Source: Rheinheimera sp. 1928-s (GTDB taxonomy: Bacteria > Pseudomonadota > Gammaproteobacteria > Enterobacterales > Alteromonadaceae). Taken from it: 64,000 nt of DNA. The notes under the pieces were generated by a model. That model saw nothing but the letters and a program-made list of their open reading frames with translations, ran no database searches and was not told the DNA's origin. The position numbers and the translations under genes are program-made. This document shows, in pieces, positions 25,417 to 34,645 of the stretch; the first letter of the stretch is position 1; every line of letters begins with the position of its first letter. The stretch is from positions 58,087-122,086 of the forward strand of contig NZ_JARIXP010000002.1 of the NCBI RefSeq assembly GCF_029269265.1, given 5' to 3'.

Positions 25417-26969
25417 TCAAAGGATCCTTCTTCGCTATGGTAAGTCCCCATCAGTTGCCAACGCGGGAAACTGCCATGTTGCATAGGGTTACTGCAATAG
25501 GTGCAATCGGGGCTGATCTCCAGCAGATTGTTAATCAGCACCTGCTGATGCTTCTGCTCGATTAGAGCGAAGCCGCCTTGTGCATTCGCTTTAACCATCA
25601 TGGCTCCTGCAGCTTTTTCTAAAGGTAAAAGCTGCTGCCGATAAACTGAAGACGCATGATGTAAATGCAAAGCCATTAAAGCTGAAGAGCTCTGCTCGAT
25701 ACTGCAAATCTGCGTTGGGTCCTGCTGCAATACAGCCAGGTACACCACACCAGCAGCTACAACAGGAGGCTGAGTCAGGCGACCTGCAATATGGCTGTAC
25801 CAGCCATTTTTCTGTTGGATTTGCAGCCACTCCTGATCGGTTAACACTGCAAGGTCAGGCGTGGCTGGCAAGGTTCGGTCTACTAAATCTGCTAACCCGG
25901 GAACTGGCTCGTCTTGTTGTTTCAGCAGCACAACGACACTTTGCTGTTGTCGCAAAGCACTCAACAGAATCAGCCATTGGCTGCGCCTGGAATGGAAATC
26001 ACGACCTGATCCCCCCACCGGAACTGCTGCATATAAGGTACGGATAAACTGAATATCGCTGAGGCCAAGAGCAGACAAATCGGCGACCGGCTGGATAGTA
26101 TAAAACTGGTCATATTCCATTTGAGCCTGCCAGACCAAACCTGTTTTGGTACTGAAAACCAGACTGTCTGAAACTGAATCTCTGTTTTGATCATAAACAG
26201 CCACAGCACCGGATAACTCAGAAATGTTTTGTTGTGCTGCCAACCTGGCTCTCACCTTACCTGTCAGGGCATCTACTTTATAAAACAAAGTTTTCGGCTC
26301 TGCCGATCCGATATTCGGTAAAAAAATCGACAACGCTGACATGCCTGGCCCCTGCTCTTCCATTAATACGGGCTGAGCCATAGCTCCTGATAGGTCTTCA
26401 AAATCAGCCTCTGCAGCGCTGACAGACCACAATAGCTCAGGTACATGCAGAGGATTGAGCTTTAAGGCAAAATACGACGGGCTTTGATTACTGCTGCCAC
26501 TGACAAGAATAAACTGGTCGTTTTGTTTAAGCTCTTGCTCTGTGATCAGCAGAGGCTGATGCACCTGCGCAGCTAAATCCTCAAGTTCAGCTCTGATCTG
26601 CGACAAGAAGGGAAGTAAAGGCCAGGGTAACCACCAGAGCGTTTTTTTGCTCTGGTCATTAGCTTTGAATTTCAACACACCCGCATAGCTGACCACCTGG
26701 TATCCGCTATCAACATAGGCAGGCAACGACTGGCTTTGCACATCCAGTCTAGTGCAGGACAATTCCTCTAACTTCGCAGGCAAATGCTCCAGCCATTGCG
26801 TTGTATCCTGATGACTCAGTTTTAAATGGGTCGACAGTGCATTGTGCTGATCCTGGTTCAATGCTGTCAGTTGCACTGAGCCCACACCTGGAACATGACT
26901 CCAGTAGCTGTCTGCTGACAATGGGTAACTGCATAACAACAGGCAGAGTCCAAACCTAGAAAAGCCCAT
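25413..26969 (-). CDS. Short PilY1-like pilus-associated protein (second module)
   Basis: 518 residues with a signal peptide (GLCLLLCSYPLSADS). It lies exactly where pilY1 lies in the neighbouring module, between pilX- and pilE-like genes. The part resembling PilY1 is a beta-propeller-type segment: DALTGKVRARL, then an Asp/Asn-rich loop DQNRDSVSDSLVFSTKTG like the PilY1 calcium loop. No DxSxS (MIDAS) motif is present. Cys pairs lie near the C-terminus (CTYCSNPM). An AAGGAGG ribosome site precedes the ATG, which overlaps the pilX-like gene by 14 nt. The family call is by context and weak motifs. Confidence 0.6.
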   Translation of the reverse strand: MGFSRFGLCLLLCSYPLSADSYWSHVPGVGSVQLTALNQDQHNALSTHLKLSHQDTTQWLEHLPAKLEELSCTRLDVQSQSLPAYVDSGYQVVSYAGVLKFKANDQSKKTLWWLPWPLLPFLSQIRAELEDLAAQVHQPLLITEQELKQNDQFILVSGSSNQSPSYFALKLNPLHVPELLWSVSAAEADFEDLSGAMAQPVLMEEQGPGMSALSIFLPNIGSAEPKTLFYKVDALTGKVRARLAAQQNISELSGAVAVYDQNRDSVSDSLVFSTKTGLVWQAQMEYDQFYTIQPVADLSALGLSDIQFIRTLYAAVPVGGSGRDFHSRRSQWLILLSALRQQQSVVVLLKQQDEPVPGLADLVDRTLPATPDLAVLTDQEWLQIQQKNGWYSHIAGRLTQPPVVAAGVVYLAVLQQDPTQICSIEQSSSALMALHLHHASSVYRQQLLPLEKAAGAMMVKANAQGGFALIEQKHQQVLINNLLEISPDCTYCSNPMQHGSFPRWQLMGTYHSEEGSFE

Positions 26970-27339
26970 CCCTGCCTCCTTCAGGCAAAGATTGCCTGAC
27001 TAAAAAACTGGTGACACTATGTTGCTCATGAGACATACCTCCAGTAGTGCGAAGCTGATGCCACTCACATTGCGTTGACAGTTCACTCCAGGCGGCATAC
27101 TGCGCAGGACAGGGAGCCACCACAAAAACACCGGACTCGATATCACCTTGTTTCAGTTGCTGTAATTGCTGCGCATGCTTGCTTTGGGTTTGCAGCTTTA
27201 ACTGCACAGACAAAGTGGCGCTACCCGCCAACTTTTTACTTAAACTGGTTTGCACCAGCATGGGTATAGTAATGCAGCTTAAAATCAGCATTAACACCAG
27301 GGTAGTAACCAGAATAAAACCTTTAGAACTTAACATCAT
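26956..27339 (-). CDS. PilX-like minor pilin (second module)
   Basis: 127 residues. The N-terminus SSKGFILVTTLVLMLILSCITI is a prepilin helix that lacks Glu+5, as is usual for PilX/GspK-type subunits. The small periplasmic part has a Cys pair (APCPAQ, STQCEW). It is shorter than the pilX gene at 32749. It overlaps the PilY1-like gene by 14 nt and starts 12 nt after the pilW-like gene. Confidence 0.72.
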   Translation of the reverse strand: MMLSSKGFILVTTLVLMLILSCITIPMLVQTSLSKKLAGSATLSVQLKLQTQSKHAQQLQQLKQGDIESGVFVVAPCPAQYAAWSELSTQCEWHQLRTTGGMSHEQHSVTSFLVRQSLPEGGRDGLF

Positions 27340-27351
27340 AACGACCTCCTT

Positions 27352-28293
27352 TTATAAGCGTGTGTTGCTAAATGCCACAGAACTGCTGACTAACAGGCGT
27401 CGAAACGGATCAGAAGGAGCCTTAAACCATTGTTGGCCCATCTGGTAAAGCTGGTTGTTTTGGTAACTAAAGTCTTGATCTAAACTACGTAACAGCAGAT
27501 AAAACTTAATATTAATAATACGGTGTTTTTGTTGCTGCCAATGCTGTTGCTGCATTTGAACTGTGCTTAAGTAATAATCCACCTGGCCATCTAAATTAGC
27601 GTCCAGACCGAATTCAAAATGCATCCTCTCGACCCCATCCATAATTGAATCGGTATCCATCACTGCTTGTCCTGCCGCATTACGGATCAATCGCTTGCGC
27701 ATTAACACCGGCACTACATCGCCAGCATGTTTTTGTTCGCTGATATAAAACACCTGATGGCTGTATGGCCAATACAGCGAGTCGGGGATCAGCTCTGCAC
27801 TGGAGCTGCTGACAAAACGGTTGCTGGCCGCTGAAGTTTCAAAATAAAATCGGTTTGTGCGCATTTGGGTGGCTAATACATTGCTGCCAACTATACGTTT
27901 AAACTGCAACAGCTCGGATCCGGCTTTGGGCTGATTTAAACAGTTCAGATGCTTTTTTTGCTGCACTTGTTCTGCATAAAGAGTCAGGTAAGGCAGGTCT
28001 TTCAGCGGGAAACTGCCCGCATCAAACTCTGCAACACAGTCCCCTAATACCGGAGGCAACTGATGTGAGGCTGAGGCCACATCAGCCAAACTGCGGCCTG
28101 CGAAAAACATCATATTTGGCAACTCAGACTGAAACAAACTCAACAACATCTGGCTATTTTGCTGCAATTGCACCAGCTGCTGGGTTTGTCGGTTGGATTG
28201 CTGAGTGGCAAACAAAGTCCCAATCAAAAAGGTCATCAGCACTAAGCCTAAAGTCAGACTGACCAGCACTTCCAACAAAGTGAAACCGCGCAT
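27352..28293 (-). CDS. PilW-like minor pilin (second module)
   Basis: 313 residues from ATG 28293 (MRGFTLLEVLVSL), a type III prepilin signal with Glu+5 after a one-arginine leader. A longer frame upstream overlaps the previous gene and is not preferred. The large periplasmic domain holds several cysteines (GDCVAEFD, LNCLNQPK) and a C-terminal region LDANLDGQVDYYLST, like the PilW family. It starts 1 nt after the pilV-like stop. Confidence 0.75.
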   Translation of the reverse strand: MRGFTLLEVLVSLTLGLVLMTFLIGTLFATQQSNRQTQQLVQLQQNSQMLLSLFQSELPNMMFFAGRSLADVASASHQLPPVLGDCVAEFDAGSFPLKDLPYLTLYAEQVQQKKHLNCLNQPKAGSELLQFKRIVGSNVLATQMRTNRFYFETSAASNRFVSSSSAELIPDSLYWPYSHQVFYISEQKHAGDVVPVLMRKRLIRNAAGQAVMDTDSIMDGVERMHFEFGLDANLDGQVDYYLSTVQMQQQHWQQQKHRIINIKFYLLLRSLDQDFSYQNNQLYQMGQQWFKAPSDPFRRLLVSSSVAFSNTRL

Positions 28294-28294
28294 C

Positions 28295-28786
28295 TCAAGG
28301 CACCACCACAGAAAGTTGCAGCCGGTTGGGCGATAAATCACAAACAGATGTCGGACGCTGAATTTGCACTTTGGCCTGAGAGCGCCAACTTAACTGCACC
28401 AATTTCTGATCCGCTTGCTGACGAATGCAAAGCGCAGGTTGTTGCAATAGTTTCAAACTTTGGGGGTGACCAGAAGCACTTAAGGTGCTGTATAAATGAA
28501 ACTGACTCAGCTGTTCTGCATCACAAGAGTGGTTTTCTGTGCACTCTGCTGATTCGGCTGTAGCCCAGAGCGGATGAATTCCGTCGTAATACCCGGCTGA
28601 ACTTTCATGACTTGCCATACGGCTGGCAAGCTCAGAGGTTAAGGACAAAGCGATGGTTTGTTGAGTCGCCATAATCACTTGCTGGCGGGCAAACAAAGAC
28701 GCACTTAAAGCGCCAAGCCCTGTCAGGCACAGTAATAATAAACTGATCAGAACTTCGGTTAAGGTAAAACCAGAGGCAGTCGGCAT
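28295..28786 (-). CDS. PilV-like minor pilin (second module)
   Basis: 163 residues. The prepilin site is TASG^FTLTEVLISLLLLCLTG with Glu+5. The periplasmic part has Cys residues (AECTENHSCDAEQ, ALCIRQ, SVCDLSP). It is the first gene of the leftward second module, 63 nt after pilE of the canonical module, so both modules could be read from one long transcript. Confidence 0.75.
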   Translation of the reverse strand: MPTASGFTLTEVLISLLLLCLTGLGALSASLFARQQVIMATQQTIALSLTSELASRMASHESSAGYYDGIHPLWATAESAECTENHSCDAEQLSQFHLYSTLSASGHPQSLKLLQQPALCIRQQADQKLVQLSWRSQAKVQIQRPTSVCDLSPNRLQLSVVVP

Positions 28787-28849
28787 ATCCTTGCGCCTGT
28801 GAAAGTCCGTTTACTTTAAATTTACCTGCGTTCCTTAAAAGGTCAAATC

Positions 28850-29275
28850 TTACCAGCACTTTTTTACAATGGTCGCACCAGTGCCACCGTTAGCGCCTTT
28901 GATACCCGCCTGGTTGTAACTTAACGAAGTACAGTCGTCATCGGCCTGCGCACCTTTAGCCGTTGCGGTCAGAGTAAAAGTGCGGCTGGCTAAATTACTA
29001 AGCTCAAAGTTATACCGGTCAGATAAGTCGTTGCTGCATTGCAAAGTTGGCAACTCTGTTGCTGCGCCATTATTGGTAGCGTAGGTCATATTGGTGGTGT
29101 ACACCCTTTCCATAAACTGGGCGTATTCCAATAAACAGGCAGTAGCACTGGCGCGGGCACTGCCTAACATATAGCCCTGGTACGAAGGTACAGCTATAGC
29201 TGTTAAGGTGCCTATGATCGTAATAGCGATCAGCAGCTCAATCAGGGAAAAGCCAAGGGCTTTGGTACTTTGCAT
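28850..29275 (-). CDS. pilE: PilE-type minor type IV pilin (canonical module)
   Basis: 141 residues from ATG 29275, whose A is shared with the pilY1 stop (TAATG), so translation is coupled. The cleavage site is ALG^FSLIELLIAITIIG with Glu+5. The C-terminal disulfide loop is bounded by DDCTSL and KKCW. This protein is thought to connect the PilY1 tip complex to the pilus. An upstream in-frame ATG lies inside pilY1 and is not preferred. Confidence 0.9.
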   Translation of the reverse strand: MQSTKALGFSLIELLIAITIIGTLTAIAVPSYQGYMLGSARASATACLLEYAQFMERVYTTNMTYATNNGAATELPTLQCSNDLSDRYNFELSNLASRTFTLTATAKGAQADDDCTSLSYNQAGIKGANGGTGATIVKKCW

Positions 29276-32200
29276 TAGTTGTCTACCTCGCGCCATGACA
29301 CACGGCCACGCCTGATTTGGGTGTTTACGTCTAAGTTCACCACATTAGTGTCAGCTAAACCTACCGCCATTTTGTCTTCAAAAAACAGCGGCTCAGTTGG
29401 CATGCTGTTAAAACGCACGCCGGACAATTCCGCTATGTCATCTCCTTCAGCCACGCCGTCGTCCTGATTAAAACCTTCATCGCCTGAAATATCGAAAAAA
29501 TGGTACTTCAAACGGCCACCATGAAAAGGATCGATCGCCATCACATAACCATCCCCCTCCGGATTACAGACATTGCTGTCCGGGATAATGCTGTTTACCA
29601 CTAAGGTAGTGCCGACTAAACGTGGTGACGACACAATACGTTCGCGAACATCGGGCAAGTCGATAAACCAGCCTTGAAACCCAGCCATATCGTTGGGTGC
29701 CGAAGGCGATATAGTGCGGCCTTCGGTGCCATTGCTGTGGCTGACATTGGTTAAAGTGCGCTCTTTCAGTAAAGTGCGGCCAGACAAAGCGGTGCCATCC
29801 ATAATGCCATACCAGCTTTGTTCGTCATCCAGTTGCGGGTCTGGTGTTTCCAGATAACGGCCTGTGCCAAAAAACAGCCACAACTTGCCGGTCTTAGGTT
29901 CAGAGCCAAGGGCTATGCCGCCGGTAATAGATTGTGGATCTCCGGCTGCATCTTCAGCCTGATACAAAGGCTCTCCGCCATAAGCGATGGCCCAGTTGCC
30001 CGGGTTGTTTGACGATAAATCAAACTTCCAGACATTGCCTTGTAAATCTCCGGCAAAAAACCAATCGGTATTACCATTTTTACTGTAATCCCAACCTTCA
30101 ATCTGGCCTAAACCTGTATCGCCTGACCCCGTTGTTACCTCCAGATCATTGCCGCCTGCCATAACAACACCGGTTTCAATATCCAGCACTAACAAGCCTG
30201 GCCGTCCTGTGCTGTTGTTGTAACCATAGCCAATCACCACAGCCCATTTGCCGTTATTTAAGCGAGTGATCACAGGTTTGGCAGTGGTGATCCCTAACTG
30301 TGGAAAGCTTTTATCCCATAACAAGCTGGCTTCGCTGATTTGCCCCGGGTTGGTGATATCAAGGGCAAACAAACTATTACCACCCCGGCCAGTGCTGCCA
30401 ACCAGTACAGTACGCCAACTGCCATCAAAATACACATCGGCCGACACTGCTGTGCCATCAACAAAATAATCTTTTTGGATCACACCGCTGACATTGGGTT
30501 CACTCAGGGCTTTCAGGTTTGTAGCAGCCGTCAGCATCTGCTTTGGCACATAAGCAAAAGCTTCAGCACCGGTTGTGGCGTTAAAAGCGTGTAACATACC
30601 GTCATTGGCACCGACATAAATCAGTGGCTGCCGGTTTTTATAAGCCGCGATATGCGCTTTGTAACTGCTGGCTTCGGGCCAGCTATAGGCATGGTAGTTA
30701 AAATTGACAGGTGCACCAACATACACAGGAGAGGAGTTGGCGATATCCCCTAAAGCTGTGGATCTGTTGCGATAACCGCCACCATTTTGTTGCTCCAGCG
30801 CGCTGTTACCCCGTAAATAATCCACCACATTACTGCTGCCCAAAGCGGCCTGCTGACTGCCAACACCACTGGTTAAGTTGGCCCAGACAAACACATCTGC
30901 AGCTGTTTCTGTTTTGCCAAAATAAATCACTCTGTCGTCCCAGTCTGGCATTTCTTCAGCTGCGCTCCAGACATAACTGGTGGTATCTTCGATGTTGTAA
31001 TTCACCAGATCACCACTCCAGTCACCGCTGTTAAAGCGGCCCTGATAGACACTTTGTTCGGCCTGCAATGACGTGGTGGTACCCGCTAAATTTGACCCCG
31101 ACGCGACCCGGGCAATAATAGCGGATAAGGTATTGGATAATCCTGTAGCAAAAGCATCAGGGTCGGCGGCACTGAAAAAGCCCCCTCTGCTGTTCACAGC
31201 CGCATGTAACAAATCATCAATTTTTGCTGGTTGGGTGGCTAAAGGATCAGGCCATGAAATAGCACTGGCCGAGCCAATAGCGTTAAAAGCTGTAGCGGAA
31301 CTGATAGTGCCTTCAACCCCAAGCCCCACACCAAAAGTCACCATATGTTGCCAGAACGCAGGGTTGATTGGGCTGGTCGGAACCAGGTTATCCAAATCGG
31401 TACGTAAATCCCGTTTCCAATAGTACATAGCCACGTCGGCCAGCGTATTACTGCGATTATCTGAAAATGGCCCTGCTGGCGCATAGACATATGAAGTGCC
31501 GCCGGGTTTGCTGATGTTTTGGTTATTGGTGGTACTGCCGTCGTTGTTACTGCGTGCAGCTGCAGTTTGGGCTTGAGAGGCACTGTCTTCGCTCCAGTAG
31601 CCGTCTGTCATCAAAATGCTGTAGCTCTGGCGACACATAATATGCTGGCTATCATCGTCAGAACCCGGATTTTCGCCCCAAGGCCCTTTATTGTCGGTTC
31701 TGGAGTAGTACAAACCTGCGTCATTTAAAGCTTTGCGCAGTGGGGTGCCGTTGTAATCGTACACCCGCTCGTACAGCTGATCGTAAAAATTCTGTTTGGC
31801 ATTACCGGTAAAAGGCCGCACGCCGTTGATAATGGTACTGACACTGACACCATCCACAGTACTGCTGCCTTTGTTAATGGCACCAAAACCAACTCTTAGG
31901 GCTTCGGTCTGAGTAGAAAAAGCCCGGCCTATACCGGCCTGAGAAGCCAATAAGCGAGAGCGGTAATAAGTGTACCAGTTGGCAAAGTTCTGCATTTCTT
32001 GCGCATAACTGCAGGTTCCTGCCGTGCAATCAGTGCGATTAATTCGCCCTTCGCCGCTGTAGCTTAAAGTGGCAGCATTAATTTCTACACGTTGGTAATT
32101 GGTATAAGTAAATAAACTGCCGCCCGTATGGTTGTAGTAGACCGCCGGGTAAAAAGTCCGGCTGGCAGTCACGTTCTGACAATTGCTTTTTGTTGTTGCC

Positions 32201-32730
32201 GTAATAGTGCAATAGCGCCAGCCCGCGCTGGACGTTTCATTCACGGTCAGGTTACGGCTGCCTTTAAAAGTCCGGAATGGATGATGATAAGCAGCAACCG
32301 GATTAGAGTTTGGATAGGACGTACCGTCGGCTTTAATCCAGGGTTTATACGTCACAGACGGATTGTAATAGGATTTATTCAGCGCATAAGAGCGCATGGC
32401 TCTGGCATACAAGGCTTCGTTATTATTCGTAGCGTTCAGATTCGTCGCATTACTTTCATCCCGAAACGACACCACCTGATGTGTGGCATCCGAATCACCA
32501 TAAATACCAGCCACTATAGGGTAAACATAGTGCGGATTATCTGCATAAAGATCCGGTGTGATCTCCCAGTGCATAGAACCTGAGTCATCGATCATAAACA
32601 TGATATTGGGCTCTACCGAGCTGCCGGTTTGCAGGGGCGGTGAGGTTAGATCCAGCGCGGCGGCACTGTAAAAGCTGGTCAGCATCAAACTCAATGCCAT
32701 TGATTTTGTGCAGGATGTTTGTAGTTTCAT
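29275..32730 (-). CDS. pilY1: Type IV pilus tip-associated adhesin PilY1
   Basis: 1151 residues with a signal peptide (LMLTSFYSAAA). The N-terminal von Willebrand A-like domain starts with MFMIDDSGSM, an intact DxSxS MIDAS motif at about 47-55. The C-terminal beta-propeller has VGSTGRGGNSLFALDI, GYGYNNSTGRPGLLVLDI and the calcium-type loop DYSKNGNTDWFFAGDLQG followed by NVWKFDL. PilY1 sits at the pilus tip and acts in adhesion, mechanosensing and control of retraction. ATG 32730, after AAGG, is preferred to the GTG one codon earlier. Confidence 0.92.
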   Translation of the reverse strand: MKLQTSCTKSMALSLMLTSFYSAAALDLTSPPLQTGSSVEPNIMFMIDDSGSMHWEITPDLYADNPHYVYPIVAGIYGDSDATHQVVSFRDESNATNLNATNNNEALYARAMRSYALNKSYYNPSVTYKPWIKADGTSYPNSNPVAAYHHPFRTFKGSRNLTVNETSSAGWRYCTITATTKSNCQNVTASRTFYPAVYYNHTGGSLFTYTNYQRVEINAATLSYSGEGRINRTDCTAGTCSYAQEMQNFANWYTYYRSRLLASQAGIGRAFSTQTEALRVGFGAINKGSSTVDGVSVSTIINGVRPFTGNAKQNFYDQLYERVYDYNGTPLRKALNDAGLYYSRTDNKGPWGENPGSDDDSQHIMCRQSYSILMTDGYWSEDSASQAQTAAARSNNDGSTTNNQNISKPGGTSYVYAPAGPFSDNRSNTLADVAMYYWKRDLRTDLDNLVPTSPINPAFWQHMVTFGVGLGVEGTISSATAFNAIGSASAISWPDPLATQPAKIDDLLHAAVNSRGGFFSAADPDAFATGLSNTLSAIIARVASGSNLAGTTTSLQAEQSVYQGRFNSGDWSGDLVNYNIEDTTSYVWSAAEEMPDWDDRVIYFGKTETAADVFVWANLTSGVGSQQAALGSSNVVDYLRGNSALEQQNGGGYRNRSTALGDIANSSPVYVGAPVNFNYHAYSWPEASSYKAHIAAYKNRQPLIYVGANDGMLHAFNATTGAEAFAYVPKQMLTAATNLKALSEPNVSGVIQKDYFVDGTAVSADVYFDGSWRTVLVGSTGRGGNSLFALDITNPGQISEASLLWDKSFPQLGITTAKPVITRLNNGKWAVVIGYGYNNSTGRPGLLVLDIETGVVMAGGNDLEVTTGSGDTGLGQIEGWDYSKNGNTDWFFAGDLQGNVWKFDLSSNNPGNWAIAYGGEPLYQAEDAAGDPQSITGGIALGSEPKTGKLWLFFGTGRYLETPDPQLDDEQSWYGIMDGTALSGRTLLKERTLTNVSHSNGTEGRTISPSAPNDMAGFQGWFIDLPDVRERIVSSPRLVGTTLVVNSIIPDSNVCNPEGDGYVMAIDPFHGGRLKYHFFDISGDEGFNQDDGVAEGDDIAELSGVRFNSMPTEPLFFEDKMAVGLADTNVVNLDVNTQIRRGRVSWREVDN

Positions 32731-32748
32731 CACATCAGCCTTTGCAGA

Positions 32749-33279
32749 TTAGCGCCTGAACAAACTTTGCAGCATGACTGAAGCCCTGCCGTTGTCCGAC
32801 ACTGTACGTGCCGTAATACGAAAAGTAGGTGATAAACAACCCACAGAAATTTTATCTTTGCTGGCCACGTCAGCGCATTCAGGCGGATAAGGCCAGTCGC
32901 CCATATATTCAATCAGATATTGAGCACCGGTGTCGCTGTTGCCATTGAGTGCTGTAGCGGTCAGCCAAAGCAGGCCATTGTCATTCCAGCGATCTTCTGC
33001 GCCAACCACAGGCAAATCATAAACCCCTGCGCCGTCAATCAAGGCCACAGGATCATTCACATTCAGTATAACCTCAGCCTCCAGCAACGCCGCTTCCACT
33101 TGTTGGTAGGACGATTGCCGATCGTACAAATTGGCACTCATACGTTCCTGTAACAAACTCGATTGCATACTGCTGACAGCCACCAGCGTAATAGCCAATA
33201 GCAGCAACAGGCTGATCACCAGCACAATGCCTTGCTGTTGAGATATGGGATAAGCTGACTGTGCTGTGGCTGGTTTCAT
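32749..33279 (-). CDS. pilX: PilX minor pilin (canonical module)
   Basis: 176 residues. The N-terminus QQQGIVLVISLLLLLAITLV is followed by SMQSSLLQERMSANLYD, the characteristic PilX pattern, lacking Glu+5. Paired cysteines lie in PPECADV and VGCLSPT. It follows pilW by 2 nt and precedes pilY1 by 18 nt, in the order fimT-pilV-pilW-pilX-pilY1-pilE. It helps prime pilus assembly together with the other minor pilins. Confidence 0.9.
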   Translation of the reverse strand: MKPATAQSAYPISQQQGIVLVISLLLLLAITLVAVSSMQSSLLQERMSANLYDRQSSYQQVEAALLEAEVILNVNDPVALIDGAGVYDLPVVGAEDRWNDNGLLWLTATALNGNSDTGAQYLIEYMGDWPYPPECADVASKDKISVGCLSPTFRITARTVSDNGRASVMLQSLFRR

Positions 33280-33281
33280 CG

Positions 33282-34214
33282 CTAAATCCTGTTCCTGATA
33301 CTGACCTGATAATTCATCCGGCTCATTTGTTCAGGTAACTGCAGATCCGAAGCACCAGTAGCTGCAAACTGCAATGAGATACGCACCGAAATAATATCCA
33401 TCCAATCCGGCACCAGATTGGCGTCTCGCCAGCTTCTGCTGCGCTCGTCCATAAACTCCAGTTGTAAATCACTGACACCATATAGAATTTCTTCAGCAGT
33501 GCTGTTATTTCTGACCCGAAATAAAGAGGTACTTTGTTGATCTGTGCTGGGGGCTATATACCAGCTGATCGAATCAAAGTTCATCAGCATGGCATTGACT
33601 GCATATTGTTTTGCTGTGCCAGTTGCACCATCACACAACAAGGGAAAGCCCAAACCTGAAGTGCAGTTACTGGCATTCGCCTGATGAGAAACTCCGGTCA
33701 GATCGGTACCACTGGCACTAAAGATACTGCTTAAAGTTTCATCACAGAGGATCAATAAATCGCCATTTTGGATCTGGTGTTCCGTGCTGAGTACTAACTG
33801 ATTTAATGCTGCATCATGTGATTCCACGCTGTAGCTACGACCAGAGCCAAACATCAACCGGATAGCATCGGTACCGGCCAGCGGAGTCACTCCATTGATC
33901 GCTGGAGCAGGCTGCTGAAAACCTTCAATGCCGCCGTTCCAGACCGCCCAGGCTGAGCCTGCCACATTGGCAGCATTAAGCACATTCACCACTCGAGACG
34001 CATTGCCACAACCTATATAACCGGAGCGGCGGATATCATTAGCCATGAGTTCAAACGTAGTACGACTGGCATTTTGTAACTCGCCCAACACCACATTCAG
34101 TTCAGCCGTTTTACTGTTGGATAAATACACGCCAATGACAGAGCCTGTCAGTAATAAGCCAAGCAGCATAGCGATCATCAGTTCAGATAAAGTAAAACCC
34201 TGCTGCTGTTTCAT
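33282..34214 (-). CDS. pilW: PilW minor pilin (canonical module)
   Basis: 310 residues. The prepilin site is QQG^FTLSELMIAMLLGLLLTG with Glu+5, then the PilW-typical NSKTAELNVVLGELQNASR and FELMANDIRRSGYIGCG. Cysteines occur in SGYIGCG, ILCDET, ASNCTSG and LLCDGA. The ATG overlaps the pilV stop by 4 nt, and a GAGG site lies upstream. Confidence 0.92.
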   Translation of the reverse strand: MKQQQGFTLSELMIAMLLGLLLTGSVIGVYLSNSKTAELNVVLGELQNASRTTFELMANDIRRSGYIGCGNASRVVNVLNAANVAGSAWAVWNGGIEGFQQPAPAINGVTPLAGTDAIRLMFGSGRSYSVESHDAALNQLVLSTEHQIQNGDLLILCDETLSSIFSASGTDLTGVSHQANASNCTSGLGFPLLCDGATGTAKQYAVNAMLMNFDSISWYIAPSTDQQSTSLFRVRNNSTAEEILYGVSDLQLEFMDERSRSWRDANLVPDWMDIISVRISLQFAATGASDLQLPEQMSRMNYQVSIRNRI

Positions 34215-34636
34215 GGCCTCACCTGAATTTCGAAATTACTGGAACCTGCTACCTTTTCGTCCTGCCAGCTAATACTGATGGTATAAACACCTGCGCCTGC
34301 ATCCCACTCTATTTCTGGGCAACTTGTAGTTCCTGTGGCGAGTTGTAACTGCAGTGCCCAGTCGGCCAGCAGTTGAGACTCGCAATTCCCCGCGTAAGAA
34401 CCGGCCCTGGCGACAACAGGGTTGGATCGGATTATTTCAGTTAAAGTACCAGCCATAATCAGCGCAGTGGTGCGTTCCTGCGCACTTTGGCTATAGCGCA
34501 CCGAGCTGCTTTGCAAAGCGGCTATACCCAATAAACCAATAGCCAGTACTAATACCGAAATCAGGATTTCAATCAAGGCTATGCCTTGTTGCCTGAAGCT
34601 GGAGCCATGGTGATTGTTGCTATAGAGGCTGTGCAT
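34211..34636 (-). CDS. pilV: PilV minor pilin (canonical module)
   Basis: 141 residues from the second of two in-frame ATGs. The AAGGA site abuts the first ATG but is 6 nt from the second. The prepilin site is RQQG^IALIEILISVLVLAIG with Glu+5, then ALQSSSVRYSQSAQERTTA. A Cys pair is present (GNCESQ, TSCPEI). It overlaps pilW by 4 nt. Confidence 0.88.
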   Translation of the reverse strand: MHSLYSNNHHGSSFRQQGIALIEILISVLVLAIGLLGIAALQSSSVRYSQSAQERTTALIMAGTLTEIIRSNPVVARAGSYAGNCESQLLADWALQLQLATGTTSCPEIEWDAGAGVYTISISWQDEKVAGSSNFEIQVRP

Positions 34637-34645
34637 CTGCATTCC

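Noticed and set aside
32128-32583. 151-codon frame antisense to pilY1
   Set aside because: Fully inside pilY1, without a plausible ribosome site or protein-like pattern.
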